A stretch of 64,000 nucleotides of DNA, from assembly GCA_032207245.1 (NCBI GenBank), contig CM063498.1, positions 60,361,036-60,425,035 of the forward strand, in the 5' to 3' direction. The notes below the pieces were generated by a model. The model was not told the DNA's origin and did not search any database. It saw only the letters and a list, made by a program, of their open reading frames with translations. The DNA comes from Pardosa pseudoannulata (Eukaryota > Arthropoda > Arachnida > Araneae > Lycosidae). Every line of letters starts with the position of its first letter. Positions within the stretch are counted from its first letter, which is position 1. Shown piece after piece: positions 26,200 through 37,870 of the stretch. Made by a program: the position numbers and the translations under genes.

Positions 26200-26778
26200 A
26201 GAATATCTTTATATCCGAATAATTTTTATGCGAATATAAAGAATTTAGATTTCACAATAGATCTTAGTAAAGACAGAAAATTTAGAGTATATCCATTAGG
26301 AAGGAAAATAAAAACAAATGATACAGAGTATACAATATTTACAGACAGCAGTAAAATAGGAATTGGGACTGGATATGGTTATGTAATTATTAAAGATGAA
26401 AATGTAATACATAAAAGCAAAACAAAAGCACATAATTCTATACGACATGCAGAAGCTATACTTATCACATGGAAGTGGATGGAAAATAGTAAAAAGAAGA
26501 ATATAAATATATATACAGATATATCACTGATATATAATTTTAACAAATTTAAGCCCAAAATCAACAATATTTAGTTTCACACATCAACATTGCAATAATA
26601 GGGAAGATAAATGTATTTCGAAATTCTGACAAAAAACCCACAGAACGTAACAGAAACTATAAGCCTTCAAAACTTTCAGATTCAGTATATAAGAACTATT
26701 AAAAAAGGTTAACATAGAATAGCACAAATATGGGATAACTCTGAAAAAGGTAAAAAGGCTAAAAGACTCATGCAATAA
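26200..26778 (+). pseudogene. LINE ORF2 remnant: RNase H domain and C-terminal tail
   Basis: A frame opens after a TAA at 26197 and runs 124 codons to a TAG at 26572, with no usable start Met. It reads YTIFTDSSKIGIGTGYGYVI, then RHAEAILITWKWME, then INIYTDISLIYNF. This is the D-E-D order of a retroelement RNase H1 domain. Farther on in the same frame, RIAQIWDNSEKGKKAKRL resembles the W-D-N-S-x-K-G-R tail after RNase H in I/Jockey-type LINEs. Several stops show it is dead. The clade is not resolved. Confidence 0.6.
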
Positions 26779-27118
26779 TTAATAAAATACACATTAATTT
26801 ACAATTTGAAAATGCTATTTTAACTTATTTTATCCCAGACATAGAGTTTTCTTAGTATCTGCCTTTTTGTCACGCTACAATCACTTGCATGGTCAACGAA
26901 GTAATCGTTTCCAAAATTAAGTATATTTAACAGTTTACTTATGCCACGTGATTGATATTTTTATTTTTTTTTCATGCGTATTTCTCTTCCCTTTAAATAA
27001 TCTCACCAAAATTGAAGTTACTTTTATATTAGTGTAGTGCAAAGATTAAGTGCCAAATATCTCCAAATAAGTACTTTTATTTCTTTCGTTTACATTTTTT
27101 AAGTTTATAAAGAAAGTT
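26602..27118 (+). repeat. Duplicated LINE 3' segment, copy 1 (uninterrupted)
   Basis: The sequence from GGAAGATAAATGTATTTC to TTTATAAAGAAAGTT recurs at 27431-28544. This copy holds the empty TTAA site (within GCTATTTTAACTTATTTTA near 26818). Confidence 0.85.
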
Positions 27119-27430
27119 TCTTCTTTGCCAATCGCTTGTTTGGTGAAATTTTCATACATCTGCACCCCCTTCGGGAGTGCAAGTGGGCTCATTAAAATAG
27201 CCCCTTTTGTGAAAGCTGACATTATTTTTAGCCCCTGCCTCCATAACTAACTGTTACATCTCTGTGCGAGCTTGACCGTTACGCTTGTGCCATTCCATGA
27301 TCTATTCCTTCTTTGCAAGGGTCCCTAAACTCGAAGTCAACAATCGAAGTCCTAAATTCTTCTTGGAAATTTCTCCCACAGCTGTGCATGCACGTGCTAA
27401 CCATCGTCGGAAAGTACCTCGGTACAATAT
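27119..27430. other. Spacer between duplicated segments
   Basis: Mixed-composition sequence without a recognised gene; moderately GC-rich at 27160-27240. Confidence 0.5.
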
Positions 27431-27670
27431 GGAAGATAAATGTATTTCAAAATACTGACAAAAAGCCCACAGAACGTAACAGAAACTATAGTAACAGAAG
27501 TAACAGAAACTATAAGCCTTCAAAACTTTCAGGTTCAGTAAATAAGAACTATTAAAAATGTTAACATAGAATAGCACAAATATGGGATAACTACGAAAAA
27601 GGTAAAAAGGCTTAAAGACTCATGCAATAATTAATAAAATACACATTAATTTACAATTTGAAAATGCTAT

Positions 27671-28247
27671 TTAACCCCTTCCGGTAAAATGACGAGTCTA
27701 GCTCGTCATTAGTTTTTCATTCCATACCGCACAATGACGAGCTACACTCGTCATGCGATTAAAGTTACTGTTAAATATGATAATTAATTTAGTTAAAATT
27801 TCTAGTGTACTGAATTTGGCAACACTTTTATCACTTGTGAAAATCATAAGTCACTATTGCATATTGTTTACTTAGAATTTCTTGGTACAAGTCGTTGCTA
27901 AATTAATGAGTCAGAATAAAAGAAAACCTACTAAGAAATGCCATGTGTGTTATAAGAATCAAATTAAAAGTGAGACTACTTGGCGATGTAAACAATTAAG
28001 AATTCCTTTGCACTTTGCTTTGAAAAGTACCACTAGCTTGAAGACTATTATCTGTATACCTTATTAATATGCTTTGCTTTGATATTTTCTTAATTTTACT
28101 GTTTCTGATATTATTTAACACTATGCAAAAAGTGGATTTTAATGAAGAATATGTAAGAATTGTAAAATGAAACAAGTTTTTTAAATAAAAATTAAATGGT
28201 TATTTCATGCACAGTTTTTCATTATTAAATCATACCGGAAGGATTAA
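27671..28247. mobile_element. piggyBac-like element, internally deleted
   Basis: TTAACCCCTTCCGGTA at the left and TACCGGAAGGATTAA at the right, with TTAA at both borders. The empty site survives in the paralogous segment at 26602-27118. Two subterminal hairpins, GACGAG-N5-CTCGTC, lie at 27688-27710 and 27734-27754. A transposase C-terminal remnant is inside. Confidence 0.92.
27882..28067 (+). pseudogene. piggyBac transposase C-terminal zinc-domain remnant
   Basis: Sixty-one codons, of which KPTKKCHVCYKNQIKSETTW then RCKQ and PLH resemble the cysteine-rich C-terminal domain of piggyBac transposases (normally C-x2-C ... C-x2-C-x3-LC). Some cysteines are lost and the catalytic DDD core is absent. 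Confidence 0.65.
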
Positions 28248-28544
28248 ACTTATTTTATCCCAGACACAGAGTTTTCTTAGTATCTGACTTTTTGTCAGGC
28301 TACAATCAATTGCATGGTCAACGAAGTAATCGTTTCCAAAATTAAGTGTATTTAACAGTTTACTTATGCCACGTGATTGATATTTTTATTTTTATTTTCA
28401 TACGTATTTCTCTTCCCTTTAAATAATCTCACTAAAATTGAAGTTACTTTTATATTAGTGTAGTGCAAAGATTAAGTGCCAAATATCTCCAAATAAGTAC
28501 TTTTATTTCTTACGTTTACATTTTTTAAGTTTATAAAGAAAGTT

Positions 28545-29858
<1,314 letters not shown>

Positions 29859-30018
29859 CAGTATACAATAATTTTGATTTATCAAACACTATAAGTAAAA
29901 TTTTTATCTGTGAAAATAGATGTAAATGTAAAGTTTATATTAAAATAAAAAAAAAGTGAAGATGCTACATTTATACAAAACAGGTGATATAAAACTAGTG
30001 TACCTCTTCTAGATTATA

Positions 30019-30747
30019 CGAGGCTCATCCAGAAAGTAAGTTTCCCTACTTAAAAGAAAAAAAAGAACTCACACTTTCAGGGACATATTTATTGGCAACA
30101 AGTACAGCAATGTTTCAGCTATTTTTCAACATAGCCACCAGCAGAATTGAGACACTTGTCGTATTGTGGGATCCACTTTTGTATCCCTCTGTAGTAGAAC
30201 TCTGACGCCTGTGAATGGAACCAGCTTTTCTGTTCCAGAGCACCGTGCACATCCCTTTCCGTACCGACAGCGTCTTTTTGAAATTGGTCCTGAAATAAGA
30301 CACTATGACTCCAATGCATTGACAGTTTCTTGGTTTCCGTGGTAAAGTGCGAAATCCAAATCTCATTGCCAGTGACGATCCTGTCGAGGAACTCGTCGAC
30401 GTCATCGTGATACCGTAGGAGAAATGTCAGTGCTGCTCGTAAGCGTTGGATTTTCGGTTCGGATGTCAGTTTCGGCTCATAGACCTTACAGAGCTGACGA
30501 TGAATTTCAATTGGCGCAATGCTTTGTGCATTCAAGATCACCGACCGAACCTTGTAGGCGGCGGGAGAATGAATTAGAGTTTCCATTTCGGACCACTGTT
30601 ACCACTTTGCTGGCAGGAGTCGGGACCTGTCCAGCTGGCATATAATTGATACGTCATAGATCTGTTATGCATGCGCATTTAACACGGCTAATTAGGTTTC
30701 CTTTAAAGGGGAAAACATCGGGGAACTTACTTTCTGGATGCTCCTCG
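30019..30747 (-). mobile_element. mariner element, internally deleted
   Basis: The inverted ends CGAGGCTCATCCAGAAAGTA and, reverse-complemented, CGAGGAGCATCCAGAAAGTA are flanked by TA on both sides. At 729 bp it is roughly half a full mariner (about 1.3 kb). Confidence 0.92.
30115..30640 (-). pseudogene. mariner transposase remnant (deleted and frameshifted)
   Basis: Read on the - strand, the N-terminal helix-turn-helix piece (KVRSVILNAQSIAPIEIHRQ, LCKVYEP) is joined by a deletion to the catalytic part (LLRYHDDVDEFLDRIVTGNE, IWISHFTTETKK). The frame then shifts: TLSVRKGMCTVLWNRKA is in another frame. The first catalytic Asp of the TGDE motif is Asn here. The remaining catalytic positions are lost or out of frame. 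Confidence 0.85.
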
Positions 30748-30983
30748 TATTTATATTTCAATAATTAGTCCTACTTTTACATAGTAATTGTGATAGTTGT
30801 ATACAAATTGTGTTGTTCTCCTCGTTGAACTATATATGGTTTCTGAAATTGTTTGTAAAAAAGAAAAAAAATCGTTTGAACAATAGCAACTCTTCCTTGT
30901 AACATCAGTTATTGAATTTTCGACATATTTGTATTTCTGTACTATGATATCGATCTGTTTGTTTACTTTTGTGTTCCTGTAAT

Positions 30984-30988
30984 CTATA

Positions 30989-31028
<40 letters not shown>
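30984..31028. repeat. (TA)n run at a possible Helitron 5' side
   Basis: TA-rich run followed by AATAAATGAATTTGTGTCTG. Confidence 0.8.
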
Positions 31029-31031
<3 letters not shown>

Positions 31032-32065
31032 AATGAATTTGTGTCTGTCTGTATGTACTCAATAGACTCAAAAACCATGCATCCAATCGCCGTGAAAATT
31101 TGGGAAATTCTTAGGTATATCCCTAGGAAGGTTTTTTTTAATTTTTAACGTTCGAAATCCATTCCTTCCCTCTTTTTCGAGCATTTCATGTGATTATTCC
31201 AAGCATTATTTTCCCCGGTTAAACGCAAACGATTAATTTTTTAATTTACCGCATCATAACTAAGTGAAAAAAGCAATAATTTCTAACAATGTGAAGTCAT
31301 TCCGTTAATCCCATGTAATTGTTTTAACCACAGTTTTCCTCGGTTTAAAAGCAGGAGATTAAAATTTTCAATTTACCACATAATAAATAGGTGAAAAAGA
31401 TATTTTTTATCCTTATGACGTCATTCCTTTAAAAATCTCATTTATTCATTTATTATTTTATATTATTTAAACATCGTCTGCGTGATATCCATTCGATTTG
31501 ACCTGGAAATTGAGATATAAAGTGATTAACTTTCATTTCTATGTGACGCAAATTATAGCATTTTTATATGAGAACTAATTTTAAATTTAATTCTTGGTTA
31601 ATTTTTACGTTTCAATGAAATGTTTATCAACAATATTCTAACAACAAAAAGAACAAATTTCAGTGACTCTCATGGGCAAATAAAAACCTATCATTTCATA
31701 TAGTTATCTTTATATTCATATGGTTGTCAATATGAATGTGTGTTTTTATTTCATGCAAAACTATGTGGTTTGTCATAAATTTCCTTAATTTTGGACAACA
31801 TTTATTAATACCACCAAAATTAGCACCGTTGCTGTCAAAACCTCTGCTTCCTATTATACCACTTAATATGGCAAGATCTATTAACGTTCCTAATCAACGT
31901 ACAGTAGTATAAAAACTTAATATTGTTATAATACGCTTATAATAGAGTATGTCAATGACTCGAACTGTACTGCGACGAATCTAGAGAGTTATGCAAGAAA
32001 AAAAAATCTTTGTTTAAAAGTAGTACATTAAGTTCACAGTAGCAAAGCACGGGCACACTTTATTG
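31029..32065 (+). mobile_element. Possible nonautonomous Helitron-like element
   Basis: The left side, after a TATA run, reads TGAATTTGTGTCTGTCTGTA then ACTCAAAAACCATGCATCC and AAATTTGGGAAATTCTTAGG. The right side ends near GTAGCAAAGCACGGGCACAC. Both resemble Helitron ends as I recall them in arthropods. A terminal CTRR was not found. The interior (31560-31930) is repeat family A, shared with 1-360. Confidence 0.4.
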
Positions 32066-33330
32066 TTTTCAATAATTCTTTAATGGCTTATGGCGGATGT
32101 AGTTTTTACCTACTCGCCCTTGGCCTTGTCTACTATAAACCTTGTAATTGGCAACGGGTGTTGGGTCACGTCTTAAATACTAAACTTCAACCTTGTACAG
32201 CTAATCTCTTTTTAGTTAAGTGAAATACGTGATTATAGACGTCATTACCAAACTCATCAAAATTAGCCCAGGAATATTTAAAGTTTCAAAATTAAAGTTT
32301 TCTTGTAGAAACATAATATTAGAACTTAATTGCATTGTTGTAAACCGGTTGCGATTATGTCCATTATATAAAGTACGAATTGCAACCTAAAATGAAGGTG
32401 CAAAGCTAGATATTAAAACATTACTGTATACTAAATTTCTTCATTCTACAGTTACTAGTTTTTAAGTTATTCCACGCAACGTTAATATATGATATATTGA
32501 AATTGTTCGTTGTACAAAGAGCAGAATCAATAGGAGAGGTGCGCATCTATATGTTATAATAGCCCTAAATACAAGATAGCAACTACAGTTTTATCTCTCT
32601 TTTAGATATGCGTGATACATACGTATCTACATTCAGACGACAAGGTGAAACTAGTGAAAATTCACTCAGGACTGTTCTAAGAGAATATTTAAAGTCTCAA
32701 AATTAAAGTTTTCTCGAATGTCCGTACTGACGTAATACTGAATCTTTTCAAAATTTATTCAGGCATTGCCAAAATAATATTTACTTTGAAAATCTGAACG
32801 CTGAAGTTTTTCGAGATTACAATACATTTTAACAGTACAAAGAAGTAAAAATGGCAGAACTATATATTTTTACTCTATTCTATTCGATAAAATTATCTTT
32901 TGTAACACAAAAGAATATTATATTTATGAATACTGATGTTGTACCTTTTTCCAGCATCATTAACGATCAATTTTGTGAAAGGAGTGGAGACAAAATGATT
33001 ACTGGTTTGCATTTGTATTATAAACTATTTCCCCCTTTTTAGTTTCTTTTCAAATCTTCGGAGTTCTACTTCGATTATTTATTCGGAGTGCAGTGGTAAA
33101 ATAGAATTGAGAAAAGAAATACAAATCGGTCACGCAAGTGAACATATACAGTAGGAAGAGTTGTATACTTTAATTGTATAATCCATACGCTTATAATAAA
33201 TGTACATAATTAATGTATGCTCGTGTGTATATAGGCAGGATGTATACGCTTACATGAACCGACATGATTCTCAAACAGAGCTTGACAGTTTCACTGTCAC
33301 GTATCAACAGTGACGGCATTAAGAATTTCA
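32066..33330. other. Intergenic with repeat scraps
   Basis: Family B remnant at 32370-32570. A local direct repeat (AATATTTAAAGT then CAAAATTAAAGTTTTCT) occurs at 32273 and 32685. No gene recognised. Confidence 0.5.
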
Positions 33331-33334
33331 TGAC

Positions 33335-33640
33335 TTAATTTAAACTCGAATTTTGGATAGTTTTGACATAACATCTGTTTATACTTACGTATTTAGCTTG
33401 ACTCAAAAGCGATTAGCCGTAGAATATTGAAATTTTGAATAGTTTCGAAGTGACATCAATATGTATGTATTTTGCATGACTCAAAAACAATTAACAGAAT
33501 GTTAAAATTTTGAATAGTTTCGAAGTGACATCAATATGTACGTATTTCGCATGGCTCAAAAACAATTAGTAGAATGTTGAAATTTTTATTAATTTAGAAA
33601 TCATCTGTATGTACAAATGTAATTCGCACTGATCAAAAGC
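33335..33640. repeat. Diverged minisatellite, about four units of 75-83 bp
   Basis: Units share GATAGTTTCGAAGTGACATC-like, ATGTACGTATTT and ACTCAAAAACAATTA segments, then GAATGTTGAAATTTT. The same motif order occurs once near 19540-19690. Confidence 0.7.
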
Positions 33641-33948
33641 GTTTAGTTCATTTTAGTTCAAGATTATGGATCAAAAAATGTCAATTTTTTATGCTTATTT
33701 TTATACATGCATAGCTTTTTAAAATATAATAGCATCTTTCGCATACAAAATTTCCTAAAAATGAATGTAAAAAATCAATTTAAATAAAGAGTAATTTACA
33801 TGTATAATTGGCTTTCTGTGCGGCAGAAATCATTAGACTTTGGAGTCAATTCACCCTAACTATAAATATAAAGCTTAGAATACCTAGCTTTTATCTTGAA
33901 TTAAATTTTATTTATATACTTTGCATTCATTAAATTATTATGACATTA

Positions 33949-34080
33949 TTAATCAAAATTTGGTCGTGTATGACACAATCGAAAACACTGTACTGCACAG
34001 AGTCCAACATCGCAATCTGGACAGTAGAACCTTGTTTCTCTCCTTACCTTCTTCCCTCTACTGTCTCTCTTTGAGCAGCA
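33949..34080 (-). pseudogene. piggyBac transposase C-terminal zinc-domain remnant
   Basis: SKRDSRGKKVRRETRFYCPD and then CDVGLCAVQCFRLCHT is the cysteine-rich C-terminal domain of piggyBac transposases, better preserved than in the 27.9-kb copy (CPDC and LC intact). Residues upstream of about 34080 are not family-like. The catalytic core is absent. Confidence 0.8.
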
Positions 34081-34266
34081 AATAAACAAGTAACCAGAAA
34101 AGTAAACAAAGGCATTCGAAACCATAAAAAGCACATGTGAAATAATTCGAGAAAGATTGACTGCACAGTGTAAAATTTCACAGTGTCCGAGCTACACTCG
34201 GGATGAGCCAGGAGGGTACATTTCGCTTGCCCGAGTTCAGCTCGGGAAAAACCGAGAAGGAGTTAA
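33949..34266 (-). mobile_element. piggyBac-like element fragment (5' end plus zinc domain)
   Basis: On the - strand, TTAACTCCTTCTCGG at 34266 starts the element. Two hairpins follow, CCCGAG-N5-CTCGGG (34230-34246) and CCGAG-N5-CTCGG (34187-34201). Then comes a transposase C-terminal remnant. The layout matches 27671-28247. The other TTAA end was not found, so the left border is set at the end of the reading frame. Confidence 0.65.
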
Positions 34267-34634
34267 CAAAATTCAAAATTTTCTATGGTAGCTGTAAAAG
34301 GTTTGAACCCACGACCAGTTTTTGCAGATGTGCACCCATCCCGATAGGAGAGAATAGACATTTTGACACCTCCACCCTACGTTTCTTTGGCTTTGTAAGC
34401 CAAATGAGATTGGCTTAATGAACGACTGTATGAGCTACCCGGCTACTGGGCTCATAAAGTTTTCGGACTTGACATTTTTCGACAACGCTTGTAAAAGAGA
34501 TAGTGGTGCGGGTGTTTTAGGAAAAACTGCAAGACAAGAGGATGATTTCTGAATTGGACTATTCTTTTTTCTTAGGGGATCAGATTGCGAAGATTGGAGA
34601 GCCGAGAACGAGGCAGAGAAAAAAAAAACGGAGG
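34267..34634. other. Intergenic, tRNA-like SINE head possible on - strand
   Basis: On the - strand, GGGTAGCTCATACAG near 34430 (A-box-like) and GTGGGTTCAAACC near 34300 (B-box-like) are present, but too far apart for a plain tRNA. Confidence 0.35.
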
Positions 34635-34642
34635 AGATCACC

Positions 34643-35300
34643 CAGGGCCTGATTATCGCACGGGCACTTGGGGCATGTGCCCAGGGCACAAAAATTTTAG
34701 GGGGCACAAAAATTTAGTCGAGTGCTTGAAACACATATTAAGTGGGTAAAAATTGCAAACATACGCTACCATCGTTAAGTTTTAATAAATTATTGTACGA
34801 GGTAATTGCGTTTATCATAAACTCTGTTGTTTCCTATTTACTTTAATTCTACTGTTATTTACCTGATAATTAATTCCCTCAACGAACCTGTTACTATTTT
34901 TATCCTTTGGGTTATTGCAAATAAGACAGATTATTAGCAACGTACCACTATAAACCATCTCATCAATTTAAATTATTTTTAATTCTATTATTATTTATTT
35001 TCTGCACCACAGAGCTTGTGAGTGTGACAAGGTAAAAATAAAAAAGTGGGACACTCTAGGTCTTTAAAAGTCCTTAATTTTTAGCATGGCTAAACAGAGA
35101 TAATAATGATTACGTAAAATGAAAATTTGGTGTTTTTGATTTTGAATATTAATGCTAATTTTTTAATCTGTTTGCTAATTCAATGTTATAATTTTTATAT
35201 GACTGTAATTATGATAACTTGTCGCTATAAATTTGCATGGGGTGGAGGGAAGAAAATTTGGATTGTGCCCTGGGTACAGAAGTATCTTAGTCGGGCCCTG
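34643..35300. mobile_element. 658-bp hAT-like nonautonomous element, complete copy
   Basis: The ends begin CAGGGCC(T/C)GA in inverted orientation. Exact 8-bp duplications AGATCACC lie at 34635-34642 and 35301-35308. It is the reverse-complement relative of the copy at 5625-6283. Subterminal GTGCCCAGGGCACAA is repeated at both ends. No coding capacity. Confidence 0.88.
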
Positions 35301-35308
35301 AGATCACC

Positions 35309-35894
35309 TTGAGCTTTGGACACAGTAACATCTCTCGCTTGCGAGGGGATTTTTCCTTTATGGAGCAAAGAAAGTGCAACCTAACGTTTTGATGTTGCTA
35401 CATTTTGAAAGCAGCTTTCCCATGAATTATAGCTGCCAATAACCAGACTCCTGGACCCATTCAATGATTTGTACACATATTTTTTTTTATTTTAATATGT
35501 GTTGTGAATAAATACTTGTGTTGTCCCATTAACTTTGGAAGCTGAGGAATTTATGCATCCCAGATGCAACATAAAGAACCTCTTCGTACCTGCTCCAGGT
35601 AAATAGGTGGGCAAGTCACAAGCATTTGTTATATTGCACCACGTATTATTTACAGTAGCATGTACAACGCTATTTGTAGACAAGCCTATCAGTTTTGAAG
35701 CTCCAGATAAAAATATAAAATGCCGCCCTCAACACTAAAATTTACTTTTAAACGAAACAACTCTTACAAATAAAAAGAGAATATTAAAAAAAATGCTAAT
35801 ATTTATGAATAAATATCAAACAAACTAAAATAGTTAAACAATTAAATTCGAAAAGAACAAAGAAATAAAGAAAAAGAACTAAAAAAATTCTGAC
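35309..35894. other. Intergenic, no gene seen
   Basis: Short frames only. Confidence 0.55.
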
Positions 35895-36072
35895 TGTTGA
35901 GCTGAACAATGGCCGAATGGTAGAGTGTCTCTCTTTGATACCGGAGTTCGCACATTCGAATCCCGTTGTTGATATGTATGTTCGTAACAGTTCATAATCG
36001 GTTCTAAGCAGTAGGTCCCAGTTTCATTAATCCTCGTGAGCACGACCATAGAGCTCCAAACCAAACCAAACC
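35895..36072 (+). repeat. tRNA-derived SINE, most complete copy
   Basis: A-box-like AATGGCCGAATGGTAGAGTG, B box CATTCGAATCCCG and body ATGTTCGTAACAGTTCATAA. The conserved tail AGTAGGTCCCAGTTTCATTA follows, and it ends in (CCAAA)n. Flanks AAATTCTGAC (35885-35894) and AAATTCTCAC (36073-36082) look like a target duplication with one mismatch. Confidence 0.85.
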
Positions 36073-36082
36073 AAATTCTCAC

Positions 36083-36789
36083 TTTTGATTCTGCGAACTT
36101 TTTAACTAAACTTTTAAAAGATTTTTTTTTTTTTTTTTTTTTTTTACTAATTTATATTTGATATCCAATGAAACTAAATTATTCTGCTTGCACTAGTCGG
36201 CTTCTTAATAAAACCTAATAAAATAGTTGTATACAATAATTATGCTTCTGGGTTATAAGCTATAACTATATTTTGACACAGTTTTTTCTTTATTAAAAAA
36301 ATGGGGGTATTTAGTAAAAATAGAGCCAAAATACTGGTCCAAAAATTAGCTGTTCTGATAGAGATTCGATTTGCACGAGGAATCACAATGTTTCCGGTGG
36401 AGATTCTTGCAAGGTTGTAACTACGGCATGGCAAAGGTGACATTTTCCACCAGCGCATCAGTCGTAGGGACGCTACACTGTGAGAAAAATGCTTGCAAAA
36501 AGCGATATGTGGTGGAAACGGAATCCAAACGAGAACAATTTTTCCATGGTAGGAATAATGAAAAGTTGAAAGATAATATCCAAAATTCCCTAGTTCTAGT
36601 TAAAGGGTAAGATTAAAACACAAATTAGAATATTTAAAAAAGAGTAGATATGGAAATTTACAATTCTGTATATCAGAACTGATTTCAATAACGCTAAAAT
36701 TTGAAAAGTTTACAAAGAAATTCTAAAAGGAATTTATCAGCTATAACCAGAGAATGCATATCTTAGTTTAATAGCTGCATTAAGAATCA
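36083..36789. other. Intergenic, T-run, no gene seen
   Basis: T24 tract at 36122-36145. No recognised gene. Confidence 0.55.
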
Positions 36790-37870
36790 TTTTACACCAG
36801 TGGCGTGCGGTCCATATGTGCAGGCCCTGGCACACCCTGGAAAAAAAAAAAAAAACTGTACACCCTGGCAAAATTATGAGACAATAATTTTCTGCACCTA
36901 TGTCTACCTATCTTTATATGGTATATAATAAATTTATTTATAATATATTCAAATATTATGTTGATTTGCTTGCTTGTATTCTCGCAGTGCGTGCGGTAGT
37001 AGGTGCTGCAACACGTAGCTCAAACATAAGAAATTAAGTGTACACACTGCGCACTAATAGAAAATCACGCGCTTTATATGTATGGGCTACTGGAGAAGCA
37101 CAGCATACTATAGCACTGAGGCAAGTGCAGCTATTTCTTCTGCACTTGAGATTCAGAATCATCCGAAGGTACGGTTTATTAAGCTTTGTATTAGAGCGGG
37201 GACTTACGTGCTGAATCGCGTTTGGTTTTTTAACTGATTAACTGGCCATACGATTTTGCAGATGGTTAATGTTTAAATTTATATATTGTAATATTTTGTT
37301 TTCATGGAAATATAAAAGAAGTATTTCATCAATAAAAAGTGAAATGTTTTAGTGTGGTAAAGTAATTTCGGTGATGTATTATATTTATAGAAATAATTCG
37401 CTGAAAAACAATTTTGTTTTGTTAGACAAAAAAGAAACGAATTCTAACAGAACAGTCCAAATTTTACCAATCATTGTGTTTTACAGACAGTATATAAGTT
37501 ATATCTGTAACACCGTATCCCTGGTTTTGTTTTAAAAAATTGTGAAGATGTTTTTCGCAGAATATATGATTACCAAATGTTGAAAATAATTAATAAATAT
37601 AATTTAATCCACTGACCTAACGAGAAACAGTTCGTTCTATTGCTCCAGCGTGCAGTGAAATTCTCTGCACGTGGACTAGACTTTCGGTTTGTCGGCACCA
37701 ATGAGCATCCTGATGAGGCACAGCAGCGGCGGGTGCCGTGTGGTGCTACGTTTGCTGAAAATATAAGTTTTTTGTGGAAATATAGTCTTTTCTTTATTTT
37801 ATTAGTAATACAGATAGACGTATGGAATTTGTGTACAAAGGAATAATAAACTTTAAGGAAGTGTTTAATA

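Larger units (their letters stand above)
27431..28544 (+). repeat. Duplicated LINE 3' segment, copy 2 (interrupted)
   Basis: Matches 26602-27118 on both sides of a 569-bp TTAA insertion. It also has a small local duplication of AACAGAAACTATA near 27480-27510. Confidence 0.85.
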
